Assembly: GCF_038452265.1 (NCBI RefSeq)
Contig: NZ_CP151842.1
Location: 1,736,001-1,800,000, forward strand
Direction of reading: 5' to 3'
DNA length: 64,000 nucleotides
Source: Vibrio diazotrophicus
GTDB taxonomy: Bacteria; Pseudomonadota; Gammaproteobacteria; Enterobacterales; Vibrionaceae
The notes below the pieces were generated by a model that searched no databases, was not told the DNA's origin, and worked only from the letters and a program-made list of their open reading frames with translations. The position numbers and the translations under genes are program-made. Within the stretch, counting starts at the first letter, position 1; the number at the start of each line of letters is the position of its first letter. Positions 9,414-18,154 of this stretch are shown piece after piece.

Positions 9414-10118
9414 TTAATCTAGATCTTTAGCTTCGCTTAGAATCTGTTGTTCTATTAAACGTCGGCTTCTTGATATGTGGCGACGCATCAGCATTTCTGC
9501 CAGCTCTTCATCTCTATTTCGAATCGCTTGCAGGATAAATTTGTGTTCGTCCAACGCTTCAACAGGACGAGACTGTGCACGAGGCGACTGATATCGATAC
9601 ATGCGCAGCAAGTGATAAAGCTCATCACAGAGTAAAGAAACGAGCTGACTATTGCGGCTTGCCTTAATGATGCGATAGTGAAAGTCAAAATCACCTTGCT
9701 GGTGGAAGTAAGAAGCACCGTCAACTTGATCAATATGTGCCGAATGTGTCGACAATAGTGTTTCTAAGCCTGCAATTTCGATTTCGGTGATATTGCGTGC
9801 AGCAAGTCGAGCTGCCATACCTTCCAATGCTTCACGCACCGCATACAGCTCAACCAGTTTTTCTGATGAGAATTGAATAACGCGCGCTCCAACATGCGGG
9901 ATGCGCTCGATTAAGCCTAAACCTTCGATGCGCATTAAGGCTTCACGCAAAGGCCCACGGCTTACTTCAAAACGCTTTGCGAGCTCAGGTTCAGAGATTT
10001 TGCTACCGGGAGCAATCTGACCTTCTACAATCGCTTCAATCAAATATTCAGTCAGGTTTTCCGACTTGGTATTTTCTTTTTCACCAACAAGCGGCTTTCT
10101 CAATTCACTGTTCATCAT
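9414..10118 (-). CDS. GntR/FadR-family regulator of the prp operon
   Basis: 234 residues: an N-terminal GntR winged helix (about residues 20-85, with RFEVSRGPLREALMRIEGLGLIERIPHVGARV) and a C-terminal FCD all-helical ligand domain (LVELYAVREALEGMAARLAA, DFHYRIIKASRNSQLVSLLCDELYHLLRMYR). It heads the prpB-C-acnD-F-E operon. In enterobacteria this role is filled by the sigma54-type PrpR; the GntR type is the arrangement known from Shewanella and Vibrio. The ligand (2-methylcitrate or propionyl-CoA) is not evident from sequence. Two methionines start the frame; either is possible. Confidence 0.93.
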   Translation of the reverse strand: MMNSELRKPLVGEKENTKSENLTEYLIEAIVEGQIAPGSKISEPELAKRFEVSRGPLREALMRIEGLGLIERIPHVGARVIQFSSEKLVELYAVREALEGMAARLAARNITEIEIAGLETLLSTHSAHIDQVDGASYFHQQGDFDFHYRIIKASRNSQLVSLLCDELYHLLRMYRYQSPRAQSRPVEALDEHKFILQAIRNRDEELAEMLMRRHISRSRRLIEQQILSEAKDLD

Positions 10119-10189
10119 GTCTTCTTAATCGTACTTGCGAGTTCTTTATAGGAAGCCCGCTAAGGAATGAACACACTATAGATGCACAG

Positions 10190-10222
10190 ATTGTCGACAA
10201 TCAAGACAATTGTCGACAAATT
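10190..10222. promoter_or_regulatory. Tandem operators for the GntR regulator of prp
   Basis: ATTGTCGACAAT (10190-10201) and TTGTCGACAA (10210-10219) are near-identical palindromes whose centres are 19 bp apart, about two helical turns. They lie 70-105 bp upstream of the regulator gene. FadR-subfamily GntR proteins bind such short T-G-N-pyrimidine palindromes, so autoregulation of the operon is likely. Confidence 0.75.
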
Positions 10223-10350
10223 AGACTAAGGTATAAACCCTACATCGTTTCAATAATTCAATATATTTACTCTATCTATATGTATTTAAATAATAATATT
10301 TAAATTAGATTTAACATTGGCAAGTTAGACGACGTGTTGGAAACAATCAA

Positions 10351-10362
10351 CATGTCGACAGT
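10351..10362. promoter_or_regulatory. Third TGTCGACA site
   Basis: TGTCGACA at 10353-10360 repeats the core of the two operators 140-160 bp away. It may allow looping or control of the divergent small gene. Confidence 0.4.
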
Positions 10363-10549
10363 TTAAGTAGAACTAGATTTTGTCCCTTAGGAAAATATGA
10401 GAGTGGACACAGAAGTCGTCGTGAAAGCGACTCGCTTTCAATCAACTATTTTTGAGTACATTAAAATATTTTTATACATATAACTATTTGTATTTATTAG
10501 TTAATTAAATGAAAAGCCGTTTTACTTCAAAAAAAACAGCTTTTAGACT

Positions 10550-10565
10550 ATTGATCTCGATCATA
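10550..10565. promoter_or_regulatory. Weaker CRP-like site
   Basis: ATTGA-TCTCGA-TCATA matches seven of ten CRP positions and its centre is 29 bp (close to three turns) from the perfect site at 10579-10594. Confidence 0.4.
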
Positions 10566-10578
10566 TTTAGGCATAAAG

Positions 10579-10594
10579 TGTGAACACGATCACA
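10579..10594. promoter_or_regulatory. CRP-binding site (perfect half-sites)
   Basis: TGTGA-ACACGA-TCACA matches the CRP consensus TGTGA-N6-TCACA in all ten defined positions. It lies 77 bp upstream of the start codon of the 67-residue gene, so it probably activates it when cAMP is high. Confidence 0.75.
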
Positions 10595-10670
10595 ATGAAG
10601 GCGTCAAGAATGTTTCGCTTCATTGTCTAGTTCAAAAAAATAGAAATAGATACTAAGTCGAGGTTGCGTA

Positions 10671-10874
10671 ATGAACACTTTAAATATTGAAAACCAAGCT
10701 TCAAAACGTCTAGCAACTAAATTTGCTAACTTCATTACTTCATTTTTCACAACTGAAAACAAAATCAAAAGCAAAGCGCCTAAAGCAAGCTATAAAGGTG
10801 AGTCGTTCTCATCTGTGATGACAACTGCACAACGTATCGGTTGTGACATGGCACACTTTAACTACATCTCTTAA
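10671..10874 (+). CDS. Small protein of unknown function, likely CRP-controlled
   Basis: 67 residues, MNTLNIENQASKRLATKFA at the N-terminus, lysine/serine-rich middle, ending CDMAHFNYIS. There is no signal peptide or membrane segment; an amphipathic helix is plausible in residues 10-30. A GAGG ribosome-binding site precedes the ATG by 6 bp and a perfect CRP site lies upstream, which argues that the ORF is real. I do not recognise the family. Confidence 0.6.
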   Translation: MNTLNIENQASKRLATKFANFITSFFTTENKIKSKAPKASYKGESFSSVMTTAQRIGCDMAHFNYIS

Positions 10875-10978
10875 GCGATTAATAAAGTATCTTTAACATC
10901 ACTTAAATTGTAGGTAATAGTAATAGACGTGATGACAAGACCTATTGCGTGAAAGCAAAGGCCTTGTAAAGAGCAAAA

Positions 10979-11815
10979 TCAAAGAAGAGTAAAATCGACA
11001 CTAGGAAGGGATTCGAATCCGGGTTTGGCAAAATAGTACCCTTGCATTAAATCGATACCGGCATCTCTCAAGAAAATCATCTCTTCCTTGGTCTCGATCC
11101 CCTCAGCAAGTGGCGTAATATTCAATTCTGCGAACATAGCTAAACAGTGTTTTATGATCACTTGTTTAACAGGGTCTTTATCTATGTTTCGAATTAACTC
11201 CATATCCAGTTTAGCGATGTCTGTTTGAAAACCCGCCAGAAGATTTAACCCAGAGTAACCCGATCCAAAATCATCTATCGCCGTTCTGAAACCCAAGTTT
11301 TTGTAACACTCAACAATGTGTTTTATGTGTTCATTATCTTTAACTTTCTCTACTTCCGTAAATTCAAACATGATGTTTTCGATTGGGAAGTTATACTCCT
11401 TCGCGGCTTCTAACGTAGTACGAATACAAAGTTCAGGTCGATACACAGCATTAGGTAGAAAGTTAATACTTAACACAGAATCAATATTAAGCTTTGACGC
11501 TAAAGCAATTGCTTTAACTCGACAAAGTTGATCAAACCGGTATCTGTTTTCATCATTCACCTTCTCAATGACAGAGAAGGCCGATTCATTTTGTGTTCCC
11601 CTAACTAGAGCTTCGTAACCAAATATCGTTTTGGTCGAGTATTGAATTAATGGCTGAAACGCCATCGTAAAATCAAAACCAAGATCTTTTCTCTCTAAAC
11701 ATTGTTTGCATGACATCTTATTGTGATCCGCAGGTTTAACTGTTTTATCCATCATATCTTTTAGTTTTAAGACGTTATTTATATTGAAGTTAGCTGCTAT
11801 AAGACATTTAAGCAA
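10979..11815 (-). CDS. EAL-domain cyclic-di-GMP phosphodiesterase
   Basis: 278 residues, nearly all one EAL domain. Motifs in order: MAFQPL, EALVRG (the EAL signature), FEFTEVE, AIDDFGSGYSGLNLLAGFQTDIAKLDMELI (the DDFG metal-binding loop) and PLAEGIETKEE. All residues needed for hydrolysis of c-di-GMP to pGpG appear to be present. The first 50 residues, with a CKQC motif, are not a recognised sensor domain. It stands alone, with 270 bp of non-coding DNA upstream, so it is its own transcription unit. Confidence 0.9.
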   Translation of the reverse strand: MLKCLIAANFNINNVLKLKDMMDKTVKPADHNKMSCKQCLERKDLGFDFTMAFQPLIQYSTKTIFGYEALVRGTQNESAFSVIEKVNDENRYRFDQLCRVKAIALASKLNIDSVLSINFLPNAVYRPELCIRTTLEAAKEYNFPIENIMFEFTEVEKVKDNEHIKHIVECYKNLGFRTAIDDFGSGYSGLNLLAGFQTDIAKLDMELIRNIDKDPVKQVIIKHCLAMFAELNITPLAEGIETKEEMIFLRDAGIDLMQGYYFAKPGFESLPSVDFTLL

Positions 11816-12085
11816 AACCTATTAGATGTTCGTTTAGCAAAGAGCACAATTGGTATTCATTACCTATTGAACAAGGATTAAATACCAAGTCTCTGAATCA
11901 AGGGGGATATGTTGCCTTTCGATCACACTTATTAAGAGCAGTTAGAAAGGACTTTATGATGAGACGGAAGTTAGGGAGAGCTAAGCAGGTTAACCCTCCC
12001 TTATAACCAACTGATATTAGTAGCGAATAAATTGTTTAGTTAATTTACTGCTCTTAATTTGAAGTTTCTTTTGCCCACTCAGTTT

Positions 12086-13015
12086 TTATGAACGTAGGTA
12101 AGCGGCAAAATGTTTGCTCAATTCGTTGATATGTTCCGGACCTATGCCACAGCAGCCGCCAATCAAACTCGCTCCCTGTTTGTGCCATTTGTCTGCAATT
12201 TCTGCGTACACGGTTAGATTGAGATCATCACGGAGTTCATCTAAACCATCATTTGCTGTTGCATCTTTTGTTGTTGGAGGAAATGCGTTGGCATAAACGC
12301 CAAGTTGAATCCCTTCTACATCAAGTGATTCCAACGTCGTTCTTGCAACAATCAAAGCGTCTTCCATAATTTCAGGTTGGCTGCAATTGAACAAAATCGC
12401 GTTCACATTCAGTGCAGCCATAGCTTCAACCGCTTGCTTAACCGTCTCACCAGAACGAAGCTTTGGTACTTCCGTTTTCTCACTGTCATCTAGAGTAAAA
12501 GAAACCCAAAACGGTTTATTTCCAGTGCCCAGCGCCCTTACCTTCTGATAAATCGTAGTGGACTCTGCAATCAGACTCTGAGTTTCCGCTAGCCATACAT
12601 CAATATGAGCATCGAGCCCTTTGATAAGTGGCGACGCAATCTTTTCTGCATTTTCAGGTTGATAGAGATCTGCACGATAAGAGCCAAACAGTGGAGGAAT
12701 AGAACCCGCAACTAACGTCTGCTTACCTTCAGCAATGACCGCGTCTCTGGCTACCTTGCCTGCTCTGTCTGCCAACAACTCAGCTTGAGAATCGAAACAC
12801 TCTTGTCCGATGTGGAAAGGCACAAGTGCATAACTGTTGGTAGTAATAACTTGTGCGCCATTTTGAATGAATGAGCGGTGAACTTCGCCGACAACTTCTG
12901 GCGCTTCCATCATCGCCAACGCTGACCATTCTGGTTGACGAAACGGCGCACCACGACGCTTCAACTCTCTGCCCATTCCGCCATCTAATATGGTAACCAA
13001 CTGCTGACCTGACAT
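12086..13015 (-). CDS. Homocysteine S-methyltransferase family protein
   Basis: 309 residues from the ATG at 13015, supported by AGGGAG 6 bp upstream; a longer frame to 13120 has no such site. Motifs of the Pfam S-methyl_trans barrel: LDGGMGRELKRRG, VITTNSYALVPFHIG, FNCSQPE (zinc Cys) and the C-terminal IGGCCGIGPEHI with the paired zinc cysteines. It probably transfers a methyl group from S-methylmethionine or betaine to homocysteine, making methionine without cobalamin. MetJ-like boxes sit just upstream. The methyl donor cannot be decided by eye, so I do not assign mmuM. Confidence 0.88.
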   Translation of the reverse strand: MSGQQLVTILDGGMGRELKRRGAPFRQPEWSALAMMEAPEVVGEVHRSFIQNGAQVITTNSYALVPFHIGQECFDSQAELLADRAGKVARDAVIAEGKQTLVAGSIPPLFGSYRADLYQPENAEKIASPLIKGLDAHIDVWLAETQSLIAESTTIYQKVRALGTGNKPFWVSFTLDDSEKTEVPKLRSGETVKQAVEAMAALNVNAILFNCSQPEIMEDALIVARTTLESLDVEGIQLGVYANAFPPTTKDATANDGLDELRDDLNLTVYAEIADKWHKQGASLIGGCCGIGPEHINELSKHFAAYLRS

Positions 13016-13040
13016 ACAAACTCCCTTATATTCTTTATTT

Positions 13041-13072
13041 AGATGTATAGACGTCTGCAGACTAATATGTCT
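13041..13072. promoter_or_regulatory. MetJ-like met boxes
   Basis: In-register 8-mers: AGATGTAT (6/8), AGACGTCT (8/8 match to the met box), a poor third, and ATATGTCT (6/8). The array ends 26 bp upstream of the methyltransferase start codon. MetJ binds tandem 8 bp boxes, so methionine repression is likely. Confidence 0.6.
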
Positions 13073-13237
13073 TGTTCGGCGAATCAATCTCTTTTGCAGG
13101 TTTAAACGAACACTTGCCAAGCCAATACTTATCGTGGCAACGAAACAATTTGGCGGATTAGAGGAGAATTCATTACTGATATCAAAATTCGTCGATTGAT
13201 TTCGTTGTTGCAGTGGAAAGAGTTCAAATGGTTATCC

Positions 13238-14188
13238 CTAGATTAGAATGAAATAAGCAACAGAAAATAGAACCAGAGCTAAGGTCGACGTTAAGTACAT
13301 TAAACGAATAGATTGAACAATATCCTCAGGCTCTATCTCCCTAATGCTATCTCCAATCCAAGGTTTTTCGACTAACCGTCCAAAGTAGCTGCTTGGGCCA
13401 CCAAGTTGCACGCCTAGCGCTCCTGCAACAGTTGCTTCAGACCATGCACTGTTTGGACTTTTATGTTGGTACCTGTCACGCCAACCGATTGTGAACGCAG
13501 ATTTGCCATTGCCCCCTAACAAGCCAGCTGATAAGGAAAACAACAGCCATGAGAGACGAGCGGGAATGAAGTTTGCTAAATCGTCCATTCGAGCCGATAC
13601 GAAGCCCAACTCTCTGTATCGTTCGTTTTTGTAACCAACCATAGAATCGAGCGTATTGACCGCTTTATAGACCATCGCAAGTGGAACGCCACCGATAAAT
13701 AGATAAAATAGTGGCGCAATGACTCCATCTACGGTGTTTTCAGCCACGGTCTCAACTGTTGCTCTGGTGATCTGTTTTTCGTCCAGTTGACTGGTATCAC
13801 GCCCTACTATGTAGGAAAGTTTGAGTCTAGCTTGTGGAAGATCATGAGTACGCAGTGGGGCAAGCACATCTTGAGCTGCATCATTTAAGCAGCCTGTCGC
13901 GAGTACTGTGAATGCAAGCCATACCTCTACCCCCGTGCCGAGTAGCCAATGGATGCCATAACAAAAATGAATTATCGCCCAGGTAACCAATCCGGCAGTA
14001 ACCACAATTGATATCCATAAAATCCCGCCTGCAAAGTAAAGCCACACTTTACTTTTGAATATGTGGCGAAGTCGTTTCTCGACATTGGAAATGGCCATAC
14101 CAATTAACCGAATAGGATGTGGCCAACTTTGGGGGTCACCGATTAGCAGGTCGATAAAGAACGCGGTGATATAAATGCTCAACGCCAT
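13238..14188 (-). CDS. cbiB: Adenosylcobinamide-phosphate synthase
   Basis: 316 residues from the ATG at 14188, which overlaps the cbiA stop by one base (TGATG), so it is translationally coupled; the frame is open further but that part is non-homologous. Several membrane segments and the family signature FFIDLLIGDPQSWPHPIRLIG at the N-terminus, ETVAENTVDGVIAPLFY and NTLDSMVGYKNERYRELGF are visible. The inner-membrane enzyme joins the aminopropanol phosphate arm (from CobD) to adenosylcobyric acid. Also called cobD in the aerobic nomenclature. Confidence 0.94.
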   Translation of the reverse strand: MALSIYITAFFIDLLIGDPQSWPHPIRLIGMAISNVEKRLRHIFKSKVWLYFAGGILWISIVVTAGLVTWAIIHFCYGIHWLLGTGVEVWLAFTVLATGCLNDAAQDVLAPLRTHDLPQARLKLSYIVGRDTSQLDEKQITRATVETVAENTVDGVIAPLFYLFIGGVPLAMVYKAVNTLDSMVGYKNERYRELGFVSARMDDLANFIPARLSWLLFSLSAGLLGGNGKSAFTIGWRDRYQHKSPNSAWSEATVAGALGVQLGGPSSYFGRLVEKPWIGDSIREIEPEDIVQSIRLMYLTSTLALVLFSVAYFILI

Positions 14189-15555
14189 CACAAGCTCCGC
14201 GCTCTTGCAAACCACTCAAGTAACATTTCTGGTGACTGTGCAAAGTGAACATGCAAGTACATAGCCAAGGTATTGCCAACTTGATAGCCTCCCCGCCACG
14301 TTGCAACCACTTCACCTTCATGAACTTTAGTAAGCGTAAATGCCGGTTCCATATCCGTATAAAAATCAGAATAATGAAACTCGTGACCGCGTAACTCATT
14401 GCCAGAAACACATAACAAAGTATCTATGTCTGCTTTAGCATTGCAATATCCGAAGCGACTCAGTTTGTTCGTCATGATGCTTTGACCAGATAAAATCCCA
14501 ACCATGGGGTAGGTTTTTTCTTCACTGTCAGACAGCGAACTACCCAGATACATCAAACCACCACATTCAGCATAAATTGGCAAATTGGCTTGATGAGCTG
14601 CAAAAATCGATTGCAGCATCGAGGTATTTTTCGACAACTCCTCAGCGTATAACTCTGGATAGCCACCGCCGATATATACTAAATCACATTCAGGTAGCTT
14701 AGAGTCGGCCAGAGGGCTAAAAAATAGGATTTCAGCTCCACTGCTGGCTAACAAATCGAGGTTAGCTTGGTAATAGAAGTTAAATGCTTTGTCCATCGCC
14801 ACTGCGACGGTCAGTCCTTTTCCCTTACCTTCAATCGTTTGATAAACCGTGTGAGAAGAACCTTGATGAAGTTCAGAACGAGCAACACTAAGCAATCCAT
14901 CAACATCGACATACTGCTCAATAGCATCGGCCAGCTCATCCCATTGAGAATCCATATTTTGTGATTCTTGTGCGGTCATCAAACCTAAGTGACGAGAAGG
15001 AAGTTCAACATTGGGTAGCTTAGGTAACCGGCCAAACGCAGGAATATGACAATAGGTTTCTACAGCCTGTTTTAGAAGTTGGTAGTGACCATCGGAATTA
15101 ACGTTGTTGAAGACAACCCCTGCAATGTTGATCTCTTTACCAAACTGTTGGAACCCCATAACAATAGCTGCGGCCGATGTCGACATAGCTTTGCCGTCAA
15201 CAACCAAAATAACAGGGCAAGATAGAGCTCGAGCTGTACCCGCGCTACTACAATAGTATGGATCTGTACCATAGCCATCGAATAATCCCATGACACCTTC
15301 AATCACAGCGATATCCGCATTTTGTGTTTGTTGATGGAATAAAGCGTTTACAGTCTCCTCATCGAGCATGAAGGAATCTAAATTATGCGATGGAACTTTG
15401 GCAACTTTGGTGTGCCACGCGGTATCAATGTAATCTGGGCCCACTTTAAAAGGCTGAACCTTAAGATCACGACGACATAAGGCTCTTAATAAACCTAATG
15501 TGAATGTTGTTTTACCGCTTCCGCTGTTTGTACCCGCTATAAGTAATGCTTTCAT
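14188..15555 (-). CDS. cbiA: Cobyrinate a,c-diamide synthase
   Basis: 455 residues. An N-terminal dethiobiotin-synthetase-like ATPase domain with P-loop GTNSGSGKTT at residues 8-17 and GPDYIDTAWH, then a C-terminal class I glutamine amidotransferase domain with YIGGGYPELYAEEL, the catalytic-Cys segment YAECGGLMYLG at about residue 330, and GHEFHYSDF. It amidates carboxylates a and c of cobyrinate. It is first in the operon with cbiB and stands behind a cobalamin riboswitch. In the aerobic nomenclature it is cobB. Confidence 0.94.
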   Translation of the reverse strand: MKALLIAGTNSGSGKTTFTLGLLRALCRRDLKVQPFKVGPDYIDTAWHTKVAKVPSHNLDSFMLDEETVNALFHQQTQNADIAVIEGVMGLFDGYGTDPYYCSSAGTARALSCPVILVVDGKAMSTSAAAIVMGFQQFGKEINIAGVVFNNVNSDGHYQLLKQAVETYCHIPAFGRLPKLPNVELPSRHLGLMTAQESQNMDSQWDELADAIEQYVDVDGLLSVARSELHQGSSHTVYQTIEGKGKGLTVAVAMDKAFNFYYQANLDLLASSGAEILFFSPLADSKLPECDLVYIGGGYPELYAEELSKNTSMLQSIFAAHQANLPIYAECGGLMYLGSSLSDSEEKTYPMVGILSGQSIMTNKLSRFGYCNAKADIDTLLCVSGNELRGHEFHYSDFYTDMEPAFTLTKVHEGEVVATWRGGYQVGNTLAMYLHVHFAQSPEMLLEWFARARSL

Positions 15556-15649
15556 AGTCCACTTTCAATTACGTTTCTGAATGGACGGTAGGCGGTTGAA
15601 AAGTCGTAGGATCTTGGTGTCAGGAACCTGCTTCTCTCACTCTCTTCCC

Positions 15650-15845
15650 ACCGAAGGAGTTATTGATTGAGTTCAACTTGATTCGTCTTCTGGCTTAGCG
15701 TCAACCTTATTGGTCCCTTCCCGTTTTAAAGGATAAAACAGTGGTGTAACCAAATCGTCAGCATTACAGCAGCGGGGGCTGCGGAGGATTCTCACCTCAC
15801 TTCCGTAATCCCATGAGGGATATATACCCGTTCTAGGGCATAACC
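15650..15845 (-). ncRNA. Cobalamin riboswitch
   Basis: Read on the - strand, the leader shows GTGAGAATCCTCCGCAGCCC, CCGCTGCTGTAA, CCACTG, GGGAAGG and, 3' to these, GCCAGAAGAC, the order typical of the adenosylcobalamin aptamer and its B12 box. It lies 95 bp upstream of cbiA on the same strand. Binding of adenosylcobalamin should lower cbiA-cbiB expression. Boundaries are approximate. Confidence 0.9.
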
Positions 15846-16211
15846 AAATTGAAATGTTTTGTTTCGATAATTAAAACTACTACATATCCTGTTGTTAAAT
15901 TTCACTATAGGCTTGTTGTAAGTAAAATCAGGCTACCATGACAATGAATGTTTACAAAACTGTCATCTTCAAGGTAATAACTTGTGATGCTAACCTAAAC
16001 AAGTATTTAAAACAGCATCTTACAGAGTCGATGAAAACATACAAATGGTAATTTATTGCTATTGCGGAATTTTCAAATATGTTAATTTGCGCCAGCATTA
16101 ATTGAGATTGGCGGCGTTGTACAGAAACATGCAACACTTTTGTTTAAGCCCATGTCGTTAAATTAACGAGCTAACACAAATTCAACTCGATATAGCTTAA
16201 AGGCAACTAAT
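15846..16211. other. Intergenic region between riboswitch and cobD
   Basis: AT-rich, contains the divergent promoters for the riboswitch leader and cobD. I see no ORF with a credible start and no clear operator. Confidence 0.5.
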
Positions 16212-17291
16212 ATGGCGATAAGTGGACAACACGGCGGTAATGTCCTGCAAATGGCAAATCAATTTGGTCTCGCACCCAGCGATGTCATTGATTTCAGTGC
16301 AAACATCAATCCTCTGGGTATGCCCGGAGGATTAAAGCATCTACTTGTAGAAAACTTATCACGCTTAGAGCAATATCCCGATATTGATTACCACCTGCTG
16401 CATCGTCAGTTGGCTCGTCACCATCAGTGTTCACAAAGCCATGTGATTGCTGGAAATGGCGCAACTGAGCTGATATTTCTTTGGGCGCAATATGTAAAGC
16501 CCCAAAAAGCACTGCTCGTTGAGCCGAGTTTTGGCGAGTATCGCCGTGCACTCACACGCGTTGGCTGCAAAATCACAAACTACTTGCTGCGTGAAGAGGA
16601 AGAATTTCGCGTTACTAAACGTATTCTCACCGCTCTTTCACCGGATCTTGATTGCCTTTTCTTATGTACACCTAATAATCCGACAGGGCTGCAACCCGAT
16701 CCGGATTTGCTGATTGAAATCTTAAATCGCTGTGACGTCATGGGCATCAAGCTCTTTGTCGATGAATCGTTTCTCGACTTTATGCCCGAGACTAAGAGTC
16801 TTTGTAGATATCTGCCCTGTCACTCCAATCTTTACATTTTGCGTTCACTGACCAAGTTTTATGCCTTGCCCGGTTTACGTTTGGGATACATGCTCTCTTC
16901 CGACGCAAAGCTTTTACAACTGATTCGAGAACAAAGAGAACCGTGGACAATAAATGCTCTTGCTGCATTGGCAGGAGAAGTACTATTTGATTTCATCACC
17001 TATCACCAAGCAACCTACGACTGGCTTGCCAAAGAGCAAAGTTATCTATTGGGTGAATTGCAACAGTTTGAGCAAATCAAACCCTACAAACCTTCGGCGA
17101 ATTACATCTTTTTTAAACACTCAGATAGTCAGTCGACGCTGCAAGCACAGCTAATGAAACACAGCATTTTGATTCGTAGCTGCGCTAACTACATTGGTTT
17201 AGATAAGAGCTTCTACCGAGTGGCGATTAAATCCAGACCAGAGAACGAACGATTAGTGTCAGCCCTCAAAAAGGTGTTTAATCATGGCTGA
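16212..17291 (+). CDS. cobD: L-threonine-O-3-phosphate decarboxylase
   Basis: 359 residues, class I/II PLP aminotransferase fold related to histidinol-phosphate aminotransferase. Visible: SGQHGGNVLQMANQFG and IDFSANINPLGMP at the N-terminus (typical of Salmonella-type CobD), NPTGLQPD, VDESFLDFMP and the Schiff-base lysine in LRSLTKFYALPGLRLGY. It produces (R)-1-amino-2-propanol phosphate, the linker used by CbiB. It overlaps pduX by 8 bp, and the cbiA-cbiB operon is divergent. Confidence 0.92.
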   Translation: MAISGQHGGNVLQMANQFGLAPSDVIDFSANINPLGMPGGLKHLLVENLSRLEQYPDIDYHLLHRQLARHHQCSQSHVIAGNGATELIFLWAQYVKPQKALLVEPSFGEYRRALTRVGCKITNYLLREEEEFRVTKRILTALSPDLDCLFLCTPNNPTGLQPDPDLLIEILNRCDVMGIKLFVDESFLDFMPETKSLCRYLPCHSNLYILRSLTKFYALPGLRLGYMLSSDAKLLQLIREQREPWTINALAALAGEVLFDFITYHQATYDWLAKEQSYLLGELQQFEQIKPYKPSANYIFFKHSDSQSTLQAQLMKHSILIRSCANYIGLDKSFYRVAIKSRPENERLVSALKKVFNHG

Positions 17292-18147
17292 AGCGAGCTG
17301 CCCAGCTTCGTGCGGAGAGTTGATTCAAGGATGGATTTCCGGCGGTGAAAAGTTGGTGTCTTGCCCTATTGATTGGTTTAGTACCGTCGAAGTCAGCTCT
17401 GGCTTGGCTTCGCTTAGTAATCAAAGACCGATGATGCGCAAAGCTTTGGAGTTAACTCTAAAGCAGCTCAATATCCCAAGCGCTGAATCTCAACAGTTAA
17501 AGATCGATTTTCAATCCACAATTCCTGTTGCTAAAGGTATGGCTAGCAGTACCGCCGATACAGCGGCAACGGTGGCAGCGACCTATCGCTACTTTCAGTG
17601 TGACTACACAGCAGAACACCTTGCTGCCCTTTGCGCTCAACTCGAACCTACCGACAGCACCATGTTCAACGCCCTAACCTTATTTGATCACAACCAAGGA
17701 GTTGTGGCGGCACAATACGGTTCGATGACAAATCTTAATTTGTTGGTATTGGAAAGCCCAATACAGCTAGATACTGCGGCTTACCACAAAGTGGATCACC
17801 GTCATTCATTGATGAATTCTTCATTGAAATTAGATACGGCGAATACAGATCTGGCAGATGCCATTAGGTGTCACAATCCAAGTCTACTTGGCAAAGCAGC
17901 AACCGCAAGCGCCATCGAAAGCCAGATCATTTTGCCTAAACCTCGCTTTGAACAACTACTTAACATCGTCGAAAAACACGACCTATACGGGTTAAATGTT
18001 GCTCATAGTGGCAGTGTGGTTGGACTGCTTTTTGATGCGAAAAAGCACGACATTGAACACGTTATTTTCGATATGGAACATCTGGAAATAAGAGATTCTT
18101 ACCCACATTTTCATCAATGTAAGATGGTTGATGGTGGTGTTCGCTAA
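17284..18147 (+). CDS. pduX: L-threonine kinase (GHMP family)
   Basis: 287 residues. The GHMP-kinase ATP loop is visible as PVAKGMASSTADTAATVAA around residue 90 and the N-terminal CPASCGELIQGWISGGEKLVSCPI is characteristic of PduX-type threonine kinases. It phosphorylates L-threonine to L-threonine-O-3-phosphate, the CobD substrate, and is translationally coupled to cobD. Together they make the nucleotide-loop linker of cobalamin. Confidence 0.9.
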   Translation: MAEASCPASCGELIQGWISGGEKLVSCPIDWFSTVEVSSGLASLSNQRPMMRKALELTLKQLNIPSAESQQLKIDFQSTIPVAKGMASSTADTAATVAATYRYFQCDYTAEHLAALCAQLEPTDSTMFNALTLFDHNQGVVAAQYGSMTNLNLLVLESPIQLDTAAYHKVDHRHSLMNSSLKLDTANTDLADAIRCHNPSLLGKAATASAIESQIILPKPRFEQLLNIVEKHDLYGLNVAHSGSVVGLLFDAKKHDIEHVIFDMEHLEIRDSYPHFHQCKMVDGGVR

Positions 18148-18154
18148 ACGAGCT

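Larger units (their letters stand above)
10119..10670. other. 552 bp intergenic region between prp regulator and small gene
   Basis: Holds the two GntR operators, a third TGTCGACA core and two CRP-like sites (10550-10565 and 10579-10594). The middle part (10230-10320 and 10440-10510) is strongly AT-rich. No ORF is convincing here. Confidence 0.7.
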
